Of a DNA stretch of 64,000 bases, positions 11,751 through 22,152 are shown in pieces. The number at the start of each line of letters is the position of its first letter. Position 1 is the first letter of the stretch. The DNA comes from Adiantum capillus-veneris (Eukaryota > Streptophyta > Polypodiopsida > Polypodiales > Pteridaceae). The position numbers and the translations under genes are program-made. Where the stretch lies: positions 101,599,587-101,663,586 of the forward strand of contig CM043966.1 in assembly GCA_014529385.2 (NCBI GenBank). Direction: 5' to 3'. The notes under the pieces are model-generated. The model saw only the letters and a program-made list of their open reading frames with translations, was not told the origin of the DNA and did no database searches.

Positions 11751-13165
11751 TGTGAAGAGAGGAGAAGTTGACTTTGAAGAGGTGAAACCCAATGTGAAGA
11801 TGATTGGGGCTTCAAAATCTTGGATTTTCTTGCTAAGAGATTGTCCCATGAATGAAGAGCCACCCACTAAAACACCGTTGGAGAGAATGATACCCTTCTG
11901 ACAGTTTCCTTTTATGATTTTATTTTTTACTACTCTCCCATGTTCTTCATCCCCTTCTAAGCCCCCCCTTTGGCAAGGTTGTAACTCCTCACATTGTACC
12001 ACCTCAAAGGTTGATGGATTACTATTTGATTTTGTGAAAACTTTGGCTTCTTGCATGATATGTTCCTCCATGCTTAACATACATGGGTCATACCAATGCT
12101 TTTCAGCCTCCTCAAACACCTCTTGAAGATTATCCTCACATGGATTCAACCCACACTCTTCTACTTTGTTTTGGAGTTGGCATTCCATGTACACAATCAT
12201 ATCTTTATGATCAATGTGGTCCATGATCTCCCCACCTATGATTTCATCTTCTTCTTCACTCTCTTCTTTTAGACGAGATACACTCTCAGAACATTCCATA
12301 AGATCAAGGTTACCTTCAAGGTCTTCATTCTCCATAGAGTCATGTTGCACAAAAGCTTCGTCTGCTCGAACTAGAATTTGATCCTCCGCCAAAAGGTTGG
12401 ATGCATCCATTATTGAATCATCAATGCCATTTGAGATATCTTGTGTGGAGTTTTGCATGCTTGTGATAAAGGTAGAAGAAGGAGATTCCACATTTGAATC
12501 TTGGCCACACACTTTAGCACTTGAATAATCAATTGGCATGTAATTAACTTTTTCAACATTTGTCGAAGTAGAAGGAGACAGGTATGGCAAAGGAGATGAC
12601 TCCTTGATAGAAACACTTCCATGATGGTTGGTTCTTCCAGCATGATGGAAACCATTTTTCATGTAGAAGTACTTGTAAAACTTCCTTCGGGAAATAGTGA
12701 TCGCTTCTTCAAAGGTAGAGGGTCCATTACAAGTAACCTTAGTCTTTAGGAAAGGAGACAAACCCGAAATAAATTTCTCCATTTTTACATAATCTGGAAA
12801 TGTAGAGCTAAATCCACATCTTCCCCATTGACAAGAAAAAATATCCTCATAAGCATAGTAGTCTTCACCATGTTTTGAAGTCTTCCTAATGAAGCCCATG
12901 CTTACTCTGTTGTTGGAAATTTAGAGAATCTGGTCTTCAAAGCTTTGGAAATTTGGGTATACCCATCTTCAATCTGAGAAGACATACTCCAAAACCATTG
13001 CTCAATGTTGCCTGTAAGGCATAGCAATAGATAATCCCCTTTTTCAATGTCATCCCTTTTACGAGGGATACGACAAACCATTCTAAAATCAGCAAGAAAA
13101 TCATCAACATCTTCTTCTAGATTTCCGAAGAAGATTGGGATACTATCAAAGGTATAGCGTGTCAT
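11748..13165 (-). pseudogene. gag: Gag of G2, frameshifted
   Basis: ATG at 13165 (MTRYTFDSIPIFFGN). The first 87 codons end in a TAA at 12902 where G1 has Lys. A small deletion relative to G1 just after this shifts the frame, and the remainder is open from 12899 to 11748 (about 380 codons). Gag-domain blocks: 'YLLLCLTGNIEQWFWSMSSQI', 'YVKMEKFISGLSPFLKTKV', 'TFEEAITISRRKF'. The C-terminal half is acidic (EEESEEEDEIIGGEIMDHID). No CCHC motif. The frame passes directly into the X region. I infer particle assembly from the gag family pattern. Confidence 0.75.
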
Positions 13166-13457
13166 AGTCTCTCAATGCTAGAACCACACAGAGATTAGTT
13201 CCAAACAATCATTTTCTCTCATGACATCAACTAACTACCCAAAGCTTTGAAAGGTCTTTCAACATGAATTCTAGATTCTTATGTGAAAATGTTTTTTTCC
13301 TTTCTTATGTTATGCTAATCCATACCATATTCTAGATCAATTTTTGTTGCCTTGAAATTAAACTCGGTCATACAAGTTTTCATGATTCATATAATCTACT
13401 TAATTATGCTAAAATTCAAGCATGCATGCAATACAACAACAATAAGCACAAAGTTAG

Positions 13458-13475
13458 TCCTCAGTGGGGGCACCA
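13458..13475 (-). promoter_or_regulatory. Primer-binding site, inner duplicated copy in G2
   Basis: TGGTGCCCCCACTGAGGA on the minus strand, next to an LTR fragment. It is part of the 1703-bp duplication. Confidence 0.85.
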
Positions 13476-13478
13476 AGT

Positions 13479-14299
13479 TGAGGGGGTCCGGGGCGGCCAA
13501 CAACAAGAGCGGCCTCTAAACACCCTTCGAGGCTCCCGTGCTGCTCAATTGGGGCTGGGGCAAGCACAATCAGAGACAACAACAACCCACAACCAGAAAC
13601 CAAACAAGAAAAGGGGCACCACCTAGTTGTAAATGCAAACTAGGACGCACGTAATATCTCCTTGTACTCAAACGCACAAGAGAGGGGGATGCAAGATAGC
13701 CACACACACCAAACACAAACATTCACCACGCCAGAGAGAGGTAAAGAGCACAAATCAACTTGAGCAACTCAGTCTTAGCCTTAAAGACTCGATGCACACA
13801 AAGCTTGATGAGAAATAGAGAGACAACACAAAACCTGACCTTGTTGCCAATACACAAATTGTCTTAGGGTCACGGGAGCCCTCTCATCGAGCACCCTCTT
13901 ACAATTGACCTTTTAGGCAAACAACTCAACAAGCCCTCAAACCACCAAGCATGAAATGGCACAAAAAAATTCAAGGACAATATACCTTCAACCACCTGAT
14001 GAGCCAACTTATCAAGTCAATTTGGAGAGAAGAGTCGTAGTTGCAGCATACAATTGCACCCAAAACAATAAATCTTATTTATGCACAAGAGTAGGCTACA
14101 AGTGTGGTGAAGAGTATGGCATACACTCCATTCCTCTAGATGGCATAACTAACTTCAAGCTTCTCCATGCACCTATGTGTAATGATGGAATAGAGCACTC
14201 ATGATGCACACACTGTACACAACTAGGCTTGAAGAGTGGTGTGTTATGTGTTGAGAATGGTGTGGTGTAGTGTGATCATGTGATGATTTACAAGGGAGA
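13479..14299 (-). repeat. Partial LTR inside G2 (duplicated copy)
   Basis: First 0.82 kb of the G LTR, nearly identical to 15181-15874 and its continuation after 24070. It stops abruptly in gag sequence at the duplication junction. Confidence 0.9.
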
Positions 14300-14868
14300 T
14301 GACTCCTTGATAGAAACACTTCTATGATGGTTGGTTCTTCCAGCATGATGGAAACCATTTTTCATGTAGAAGTACTTGTAAAACTTCCTTCGGGCAATAG
14401 TGATCGCTTCTTCAAAGGTAGAGGGTCCACTACAAGTAACCTTAGTCTTTAGGAAAGGAGACAAACCCGAAATAAATTGCTCCATTTTTACATAATCTGG
14501 AAATGTAGAACTAAATCCACATCTTCCCCATTGACAAGAAAAAATATCCTCATAAGCATAGTAGTCTTCACCATGGTTTGAAGTCTTCCTAATGAAGCCC
14601 ATGCTTACTCTGTTGTTGGAAATTTAGAGAATCTGGTCTTCAAAGCTTTGGAAATTTGGGTATACCCATCTTCAATCTGAGAAGACATACTCCAAAACCA
14701 TTGCTCAATGTTGCCTGTAAGGCATAGCAATAGATAATCCCCTTTTTCAATGTCATCGCTTTTACCAAGGATACGACAAACCATTCTAAAATCAGCAAGA
14801 AAATCATCAACATCTTCTTCTAGATTTCCGAAGAAGATTGGGATATCATCAAAGGTATAGCGTGTCAT
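14288..14868 (-). pseudogene. gag: Duplicated gag 5' half in G2
   Basis: Near-exact copy of 12590-13165, with the same TAA (at 14605) and frame change after codon 87. It ends at the duplication junction, so only the N-terminal half of Gag is present. Confidence 0.85.
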
Positions 14869-15159
14869 AGTCTCTCAATGCTAGAACCACACAAATTTTA
14901 GTTCCAAACAATCATTTTCTCTCATGACATCAACTAACTACACAAAATTTTGAAAGGTCTTTCAACATGAATTCTAGATTCTTATGTGAAAATGTTTTTT
15001 CCTTTCTTATGTTATGCTAATCCAAACCATATTCTAGATCAATTTTTGTTGCATTGAAATTAAACTCGGTCATACAAGTTTTCATGATTCATATAATCTA
15101 CTTAATTATGCTAAAATTCAAGCATGCATGCAATACAACAACAATAAGCACAAAGTCAG

Positions 15160-15177
15160 TCCTCAGTGGGGGCACCA
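15160..15177 (-). promoter_or_regulatory. Primer-binding site of G2 (outer copy)
   Basis: TGGTGCCCCCACTGAGGA on the minus strand, three bases inside the intact 5' LTR end at 15181. Confidence 0.9.
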
Positions 15178-15180
15178 AGT

Positions 15181-15874
15181 TGAGGCGGTCCGGGGCGGCC
15201 AACAACAAGAGCGGCCTCTAAACACCCTTCGAGGCTCCCGTGCTGCTCAATTGGGGCTGGGGCAAGCACAATCAGAGACAACAACAACCCACAACCAAAA
15301 ACCAAACAAGAAAAGGGGCACCACCTAGTTGTAGATGCGAACTAGGACGCACGTAATATCTCCTTGTACTCAAACGCACAAGAGAGGGGAATGCAAGATA
15401 GCCACACACACCAAACACAAACATTCACCACACCAGAGAGAGGTAAAGAGCACAAATCAACTTGAGCAACTCAGTCTTAGCCTTAAAGACTAGATGCACA
15501 CAAAGCTTGATGAGAAATAGAGAGACAACACAAAACCTGACCTTGTTGCCAATACACAAATTGTCTTAGGATCACGGGAGCCCTCTCATCGAGCACCCTC
15601 TTACAATTGACCTTTTAGGCAAACAATTCAACAAGCCCTCAAACCACCAAGCATGAAATGGCACAACAAACTTCAAGGACAATATACCTTCAACCACCTG
15701 ATGAGCCAAATATTCAAGTCAATTTGGAGAGATGAGTCGTAGTTGCAGCATACAATTGCACCCAAAACAATAAATCTTATTTATGCACAAGAGTAGGCTA
15801 CAAGTGTGGTGAAGAGTATGGCATACACTCCACTCATCTAGATGGCATAACTAAGTTCAAGCTTCTCCATGCAC
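15181..15874 (-). repeat. 5' LTR of G2, first piece
   Basis: Plus-strand left part of the LTR, ending in GCAC, the target duplication of element A. It continues at 24070. Confidence 0.9.
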
Positions 15875-17789
15875 TGAGAAAATCTTTTCCATGCATGGGA
15901 ACCCCCCCATATATATTTGCCCTTTTATCAAAATATTTCCCATTATATAAGTTACTTTTGATTTTTTCTTCCTTTTTCACAAACGTTTTAGCCTTTATTA
16001 AATAAATAATACTTATGCTAATCAATCACGATGTAGCATAATAAGTAAGCTTTCTTTGTTGATCTCTCTTTTGACCTTAAAAATATTAAATATATATATT
16101 CTAGTATTTTCTAATATATTGTTTTCATGTATGTATATTATTCCACTCTACCAATTATTTTATTCACTAGTTTTCATTTTCAAACCTCAACCCCACTTTC
16201 AAATTTCAATAATACCTCCATCTAGATGATTGCCAATCTTTTCAACACTCTAGGTCATGTTTTCATACACATGAAGGAGCTTACACTTGAAGGCAAGAGA
16301 GAAGTCCACTCAAAGGGGACCACCAAAAGACTTTTGCAGCCACAAATAATACATTATTTGGCTGAGTTTTTTAAGTAAAGAAGAACCCCGAATCTGAAGG
16401 AGCGTTCAACATGAAAGATGTAGCTCGTGATCTCAATTTTTGTCAGAATTTTTGGGGTTATGAACACGGAGATATGATTTTTGTAGTGGACCCCAGTTTT
16501 CTCGTGTAATGGTGACACAGGCCATCCCCACTTTTCTTCCTTCTAGAATGGCTATGGTTCTACAAGTCTTCAAGCATGATTACAAGAGACAAGGCTCTTT
16601 TAATGAGGTCTTGGCTAGTCTAGAGTAATTCTATCACCATTTTTGGAGGATCCATCCTCATCAACAAATATCCACCTTCGACAACCTCTCTTATAATTTT
16701 CTTACCTCTCTCTTCTCTCCCTAATAAGCTTATTTCTATCCAAAGCTAGACTATTGTAAATATTTCCTATCCTCCACATCCTACCCACATTCTCTCTTCT
16801 CTCTCTATTGACTCTGGTATTTTAAATAATGAGGAGACAAGATGGGAGCCACAGTCACATGCACCCCATTTTCCTAGTCACCAAAGTGGGACACTCACCT
16901 CAAATAGAAATATTGCTAAATCCTTCCCTCCTTCCCTATATAAGGAGGCCATGAGAGCTCACTTGGGGGGGAGAGAACACACACACACACACACACCTAT
17001 CCATACACACTCTTGTGCTACATGCTTGTAGCATGAACCCTAATCACATAATCACAACACCATCATCATCACCATCACCATGCACAAAAGATGAGCACCA
17101 CACCTCCACACCACTTGTAATTAAGGGTTGAAGGCACAATTTCAAGAAGAAGGGTGGACACACTCATGATATTCCTCGCCATCAACTCCCATCTCTCCAT
17201 TATGCCTCCTACGATCTTGTCCCCTTCTCATTTTCCTGCCATACGCTATCTATTGTATTCATCTTTTGCAAGCAATCAACACACTCCATCTTGGTGCCAT
17301 ACTTTGTGTCGCTTTGGATACATCTCATTGTGAGTATGGTGTATGCTTGTTCCTTGCCTTTTTATTCTGCTTATGTAAAGGTGTGCGGATTCGCCACCAT
17401 ACACACACACACTCTCTCTCTCCCTCTCATATTCCTATCATCTTGCTACTTCCATCTTGAGGTGTGCGGATTCGCCACCTCTTGTATGATAAGTGAGCAT
17501 ACTCGCAAGTTTCCCCTACCTCATTATCTTGCTTACTAACATGCACGAGTAGCAAGCCCATTCTCACTCATGCACCACTCCTCTCCCTTATTCTCCGACC
17601 ACCCCATTCCACATTTGGGCGTGGATCTTGAAATTGTTTTCCATGGCATGCTTCATTGTGTATATGTATGTGTCCTAGCCGCATATCTTGCTAGGTGGTG
17701 CCCCTAATGTGTATCCCCCATGATGAGGCCATTGTGCATAGTCTTGGTGTAGAGGCCACCGGGTCTATTTTTTTCACTTCCGCCTCTCA
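15875..17789 (+). repeat. 5' LTR of A
   Basis: 1915 bp, TGAG..CTCA. Contains an AT-rich U3-like part, a TATA box at 16937-16943 and a CA microsatellite at about 16979-16997. No gene. Confidence 0.95.
16937..16943 (+). promoter_or_regulatory. TATA box of the A LTR
   Basis: CCCTATATAAGGAGG context, a strong plant-type TATA element. The same box occurs at 23214-23220 in the 3' LTR. Transcription would start about 30 bp downstream, upstream of the primer site. Confidence 0.7.
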
Positions 17790-17791
17790 TT

Positions 17792-17809
17792 TGGTGCCCC
17801 CACGGAGGA
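17792..17809 (+). promoter_or_regulatory. Primer-binding site of A
   Basis: TGGTGCCCCCACGGAGGA two bases after the LTR end. It is identical to that of element B (minus strand, 48857-48874). Confidence 0.9.
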
Positions 17810-17865
17810 GGGCTCTTGAAACCCTTTAGTTTACAAGACTGAAAACCCTCAACTAATGTGAATGG

Positions 17866-18063
17866 ATGAATGAGTATGAAGGATTTTCTAACTGGACGAC
17901 AGAAGAAGAAGAGCTCCAAGCACAACTAGACGAACTCCGCATCTCCATCGAAGCTCGAGTGCCAGGCGTAACGGTAATCAATTTGAAGTGGGAGAGTCAA
18001 CCAACGCGCCAAACCCAGTGGATATACATAGGCCAAGTTCCAAGAAGAAGAAGGAGAAGGTAG
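17866..18063 (+). CDS. Short 5' ORF of A, probably a gag remnant
   Basis: 65 codons from ATG. The first 45 residues contain a charged, coiled-coil-like stretch (TEEEELQAQLDELRISIEA). The last 20 are an out-of-frame reading of the region before protease, ending in a run of Arg. It starts 56 bp after the primer site, where gag should begin. I suspect it is the start of the original gag joined by a deletion to the pre-protease linker, but there is no direct homology to the B or C gag start. Confidence 0.4.
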   Translation: MNEYEGFSNWTTEEEELQAQLDELRISIEARVPGVTVINLKWESQPTRQTQWIYIGQVPRRRRRR

Positions 18064-18590
18064 ATTTCTCTTTGGGTGAATGTTCTAAACCATATGATTT
18101 GGTTCAAGATGTTTCTGTGCAGGGCCCAAAAATCACCTGGTCCCAGTTACTCCACCTAGCACCTAGGGTGAGGAGACAATGGACAAAGATGGTTAACACG
18201 AGGCGACCAAAGCCAAAGATAGCTGGGGCTATCTCCGAGAGGAATCTAGACGACATACTACCAGTGATGGATGCTTACATCAAAGGGCAACACATCTCCA
18301 ATATCTACATCGATGGTGGCGCACAAATATGTGTCATGAGTGAAAAAATGATGCACCGTTTGGGTTTAGAGGTGAGTCGGCCGGCACCATGCCAAGCCAA
18401 AATGGCAAATAATTTAAAAGTTCAATGTGTTGGTGTCATAAATGCAGTTAGGATAAAGGCATTCAACACCGAGGTAGATGTGGACATCTTTGTCATGCCA
18501 CACAAAGGGGAGGGCTATCCTATCATTCTAGGGAGGCCTTGGCTTATGGCTATGAGAGCCAAGCAGGACTGGGACACCGGCATAATCTAG
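17988..18590 (+). CDS. pol: Aspartic protease region of A
   Basis: Begins with a Lys-rich linker and a block shared with B and C ('ITWSQLLHLAPRVRRQW'), then a retropepsin domain with active site YIDGGAQICVMSE near residue 104-116 and the C-terminal ILGRPWL motif near residue 181. No ATG is available at the start, so it was probably the C-terminal part of a gag-protease polyprotein. The ORF ends at TAG (18588-18590) directly followed by the RT ORF in the same frame. Element B has a sense codon at the equivalent place, so this is a nonsense mutation rather than a conserved recoding site. Confidence 0.85.
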   Translation: MGESTNAPNPVDIHRPSSKKKKEKVDFSLGECSKPYDLVQDVSVQGPKITWSQLLHLAPRVRRQWTKMVNTRRPKPKIAGAISERNLDDILPVMDAYIKGQHISNIYIDGGAQICVMSEKMMHRLGLEVSRPAPCQAKMANNLKVQCVGVINAVRIKAFNTEVDVDIFVMPHKGEGYPIILGRPWLMAMRAKQDWDTGII

Positions 18591-21506
18591 ATGAAGGATG
18601 CAAAAGGAAGGCCAATACTTTACGACATGAAGATAGGTCAACAACGCGACATGGATCTAGAAACCTCTGAGGATGAGTTTTCTAGTGGTGAATCTTCAAC
18701 CGCTTCAGAGGAGGAGTCAACAGTGAGTGAAGAAAGTGACAGTAGCATTGAGGTGATGGGGATCATTCTCAAGGACCCTAAGAAGATGGAGCAACCTGAT
18801 GCCTCATCATCAAGCCAAGGGGAGACACCAGGTATACAACCTCTGGTAGAAGCAAGTAAGCTACATGAAATTCTCTATAGTGAGTTGTGTGGGAAGGAGC
18901 GTGAAGATTATATTTTGATGCTAAGTAATTTTACCACATTGTTCATTGATGAATATGATAAAATCACTGGCATCACAGTAGTTCAACATCACATTAAGCT
19001 CAAGGAGGGAAGTAAACCTGTAGTGCAGAAGCTCAGGCGGCTAGGAGTAATTCAACAAGACGCCCTACTCAAAGAGGTGAGGAAATTGCTAGAAGCCGGT
19101 TTTATCTATCCTGTTGAAGACTCAGAGTGGGTTTCTCCAGTGGTAGTCACACCAAAGAAGAATGGTAAGTGGAGGGTTTGTGTTGATTACAAGCCTCTTA
19201 ATGCAGCCACAAAGAGGGACCATTTTCCTCTTCCTTTTCAAGACGAAATACTCAATGAGGTAGCAGGACATGAGCGCTACACGATATGTGATGGCTACTC
19301 AGGCTACTTCCAAATTAGCATCGCTGAAGAAGATCAAAAGAAGACAACCTTCATCACACCATGGGGATGTTTTGCTTACAGAGTTATGCCTTTTGGTCTC
19401 ACTAATGCTCCAGCCACTTTTCAGCGATATGTGACATTTGTTTTTCAGCCATTCTTTGGAAAATCAATCCGTGTTTTTATTGGTGACTTTTGCATCTATA
19501 GCTCTCGCTCTCTTCATTTGGAGAAAGTTTATGAAGGTCTAGCTAGGCTACAAGCTTTGGGTGGCCAACTCAATGTGGAGAAATGCCACATTGGTGAAAG
19601 CAAGGTTACTCTTCTTGGCCATGTGATCTCGGCCAACGGCATTGAAGCTGACCCAAGCAAGGTTCAAGCCTTGGTGGCTTTGACCTATCCCACCACAACA
19701 AAGCAATTGGTCTCTTTTCTTCAAAAGGTGAGGTATTTGAGTAGGTTCATTCACTTGCTCTCCCAAGTGGTTCTCCCTTTACAACAAGTTACCCATCAAG
19801 AGATCTTCACTTGGAGTGAAGAAAATGAACAACAATTCAATGAGGTAAAACAAATTCTAGCTTCACTTCCCACCATAGCACCTCCAAAGTGGGACGAGCC
19901 ATTCTATGTAAACCCTAGTGTTGGCAATGACACACTTGGGGCTGTATTGATGCAAAAGGATCCTCAAACTTCTTTCATGCGTCCTATCTACTTCTCTAGT
20001 CGAATGATGACCCCATCAGAAAAGGGATACACGGCAGTGGAGCACATGGTGCTTGCATTAATGTTTGCTACCACCAAATTTCGCTCTTATTTATTGTCTA
20101 GACCATTCATAATCTTAACAATGGAAGAAGTATTTCCTTATGTAATGCAGCACATGGATGTTTCTTCTAGGATTTCCAAATGGCTCACAAGGCTACAAGA
20201 GTTTGACTACACAATGCAAGTGGAGAACTCCACAAGGGCCAGTCTAGGAGGTATTCTCACTCATCGCCACTACGAAAAGAAGCTAAAGATAAAGCCAAAT
20301 GATCAAGATATTACACCTGTGCTGGAAGTCCCTAAGGTAGAGGAGGCTCACTCTCTTTTCTTTGATGGAGCCTACAAGAGGAAAGTGGACAAAGCTGCAG
20401 CAGGCATTGTCATCTTCAACGAGCAAGGGGACAATGTTTTCTCCATTGGTAATCTCTTGGATTGTCACTCCAACAATGAGGCAGAATATGCAGCTTTAAC
20501 TCTTGGGTTAGAGTGGTGTGTGACACAAGGCATTCAACGGTTAAATGTATTTGGTGATGCCATGCTTTTAATAAAACAAATACAAGCAACTTGGGCTTGT
20601 AAAAATCATATCTTGCTAGGCCATTTGCGCAAAGTCAAGGAACTTTTAGGGAAATTTCAAGTTGTACAATTACATCATGTCCCTCGAGCAGAAAATCAAG
20701 AAGCAGATGCTCTAGCTAGAGAGAAGTTGCAAGATGTTTCAATGGTGGGTGCTATCAAGTTGAAGCTGCCTCTCTTCCAAGGTAGCGATGCTATGCCTGA
20801 CATCATGAGTTTCTTGGACACAGGAGAGTGTCCTAAGGATCTTACTAAGGGCCAAAAGCAGTGGCTTGTGCGCAAGGCAACAAAATACCGCCTTATCAAT
20901 GACGACCTCTACTGCAAGGGTAAGGATCAAATTCTTAGGCGTGTACCTCTCTCTAGAGAGATCACCGAAATCATTTCAAGTTGCCATGATGGTGTTTGCG
21001 GAGGACACTTTGCACTTGACATCACTAGTAGAAAGATTCTACAAGCCGAGTTTGTATGGCCTAGTCTACATAGGGATGTGCATCATTGGTGTAAAACATG
21101 CAAGGAATGTCAAAAGGCAGGGGATAGGAGGCTCACATATGAGTCACAGACTCCTATAATCTCATATGGACCATTTGAGAAATGGGGAATTGATGCTATT
21201 GGGCCTTTGCCAAGGAGCCAATCAGGTAAATTTTATATCATCATGGTTGTGGACTACATGACCAGGTGGGCTGAAGCAGTTGCCACCACCCGGATTACAA
21301 CTAAGGAAGTGGCTAAGTTCGTATTTGAAAACATTTGTTGCCGTTTTGGCACTCCTTTTGAAATAATTTCTGACAGGGGACCAGGTTTTAGAGGAGACCT
21401 TGTAGGAGAGCTAATGGAGAAGTTAGGTATCTCACGACGACACTCAACTCCCTACTACCCACAATGCAATGGTTTGGTGGAAAAGGTAAATGGTATGATC
21501 TGCTAG
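18591..21506 (+). CDS. pol: Reverse transcriptase, RNase H, aRNH and integrase of A
   Basis: 971 codons. An acidic linker (residues 1-100) precedes RT (about 125-330: 'KLRRLGVIQQ', 'WRVCVDYKPLN', motif A 'CDGYSGYFQ', motif B 'MPFGLTNAPATFQ'). Motif C reads 'VFIGDFCIY' where B and C have 'FMDDFC', so the first catalytic Asp is Gly. RNase H follows (about 430-560), then the second, archaeal-like RNase H ('LFFDGAYKR', 'NNEAEYAAL', 'HHVPRAENQEADALA') typical of Tat elements. Integrase has the HHCC finger ('SCHDGVCGGHF' .. 'CKTCKECQ') and the DDE residues in 'WGIDAIGPLP', 'SDRGPGF', 'GLVEKVNG'. A TAG at 21504-21506 truncates integrase just after the catalytic Glu. Confidence 0.95.
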   Translation: MKDAKGRPILYDMKIGQQRDMDLETSEDEFSSGESSTASEEESTVSEESDSSIEVMGIILKDPKKMEQPDASSSSQGETPGIQPLVEASKLHEILYSELCGKEREDYILMLSNFTTLFIDEYDKITGITVVQHHIKLKEGSKPVVQKLRRLGVIQQDALLKEVRKLLEAGFIYPVEDSEWVSPVVVTPKKNGKWRVCVDYKPLNAATKRDHFPLPFQDEILNEVAGHERYTICDGYSGYFQISIAEEDQKKTTFITPWGCFAYRVMPFGLTNAPATFQRYVTFVFQPFFGKSIRVFIGDFCIYSSRSLHLEKVYEGLARLQALGGQLNVEKCHIGESKVTLLGHVISANGIEADPSKVQALVALTYPTTTKQLVSFLQKVRYLSRFIHLLSQVVLPLQQVTHQEIFTWSEENEQQFNEVKQILASLPTIAPPKWDEPFYVNPSVGNDTLGAVLMQKDPQTSFMRPIYFSSRMMTPSEKGYTAVEHMVLALMFATTKFRSYLLSRPFIILTMEEVFPYVMQHMDVSSRISKWLTRLQEFDYTMQVENSTRASLGGILTHRHYEKKLKIKPNDQDITPVLEVPKVEEAHSLFFDGAYKRKVDKAAAGIVIFNEQGDNVFSIGNLLDCHSNNEAEYAALTLGLEWCVTQGIQRLNVFGDAMLLIKQIQATWACKNHILLGHLRKVKELLGKFQVVQLHHVPRAENQEADALAREKLQDVSMVGAIKLKLPLFQGSDAMPDIMSFLDTGECPKDLTKGQKQWLVRKATKYRLINDDLYCKGKDQILRRVPLSREITEIISSCHDGVCGGHFALDITSRKILQAEFVWPSLHRDVHHWCKTCKECQKAGDRRLTYESQTPIISYGPFEKWGIDAIGPLPRSQSGKFYIIMVVDYMTRWAEAVATTRITTKEVAKFVFENICCRFGTPFEIISDRGPGFRGDLVGELMEKLGISRRHSTPYYPQCNGLVEKVNGMIC

Positions 21507-22124
21507 ATCATCACTAAGCATGTAAACAATCACAAAAGTGATTGGGACAAGCATCTTATGGCTGCACTTTGGGCTTATCGCACTTCATTTTGCACATCCC
21601 TTGGGTTCACACCATATCACCTGGTGTTTGGTAAGGAATCCATTTTACCCATTGAAGTACAATTGGCTAGTCTCAGGGTGCTAGCTGGGCAGGTAGAACG
21701 TCCTAATGCTCATCTCCACAACCACATTCTTGATCTAGAGAGGCTTCAACTAGACAGAGAAGATGCTATCAACTATTATGCAGCACAGGCAGAGCAACGT
21801 CGACTTACCTTCAACAAGGGACTTAGGGAAAAAGGTCTCAAGAAAGGTATGTTGGTCCTACGGTATGATAACAGGTTTGACACTAGGAAGGATAAAAAGT
21901 TTTCACCCAGATGGGAAGGGCCATTTGTCATTAGAAAGCGCTACGCCAATGGCAGTTACCGATTGATGGATGCAGATGGTAGGCTCCACAAAACACATGT
22001 CAATGGATGGAGGTTGAAGCAATACTTTTTGAGATTTGATCAAACACCTATGATGGAAATCCCCGAGGAGGGAGACTCCTCCACCTCAATTGAAGAAGAA
22101 TCAGGTACAACGCTAGAGGCATGA
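21507..22124 (+). CDS. pol: Integrase C-terminal part of A
   Basis: Continues in the frame of the previous ORF after the TAG. B has a Lys codon (MICKIIS) at the position of the stop. Contains 'LWAYRTSFCTSLGFTPYHLV', 'LPIEVQLASLRVLAG' and the C-terminal 'RWEGPFVIRKRYANGSYRL .. VNGWRLKQYF' block common to gypsy integrases, followed by an acidic Ser-rich tail. The surviving open frame from 21558 could only be made if translation reinitiated. It ends 12 bp before the polypurine tract. Confidence 0.9.
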   Translation: MITKHVNNHKSDWDKHLMAALWAYRTSFCTSLGFTPYHLVFGKESILPIEVQLASLRVLAGQVERPNAHLHNHILDLERLQLDREDAINYYAAQAEQRRLTFNKGLREKGLKKGMLVLRYDNRFDTRKDKKFSPRWEGPFVIRKRYANGSYRLMDADGRLHKTHVNGWRLKQYFLRFDQTPMMEIPEEGDSSTSIEEESGTTLEA

Positions 22125-22136
22125 ATACCTCTAGCC

Positions 22137-22152
22137 TTAGGGGGAGGGCTAA
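22137..22152 (+). promoter_or_regulatory. Polypurine tract of A
   Basis: TTAGGGGGAGGGCTAA directly before the 3' LTR. It is very similar to the tracts of G and B. Confidence 0.9.

Larger units (their letters stand above)
12597..15874 (-). repeat. 1703-bp tandem duplication inside G2
   Basis: 12597-14299 is repeated from 14300 onward at an offset of 1703 bp. For example, the gag start at 13165 recurs at 14868 and the primer site at 13458 recurs at 15160. The unit joins the gag 5' half, leader, primer site and the first 0.8 kb of the LTR. At the junction 'GGAGA' is shared by both parent sequences (LTR ..AAGGGAGAGAAGG, gag ..AAAGGAGATGAC), so a short-microhomology or unequal exchange event is likely. 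The second unit is interrupted by element A. Confidence 0.9.

Noticed and set aside
17266-17539. ORFs in the A LTR (also 23541-23814)
   Set aside because: Located in the LTR between TATA box and primer site with no recognisable domain. Both copies exist because of the LTR pair.
18585-18596. TAG between protease and RT of A as a programmed readthrough site
   Set aside because: Element B has a sense codon at the aligned position and a stop elsewhere, so there is no conserved recoding position.
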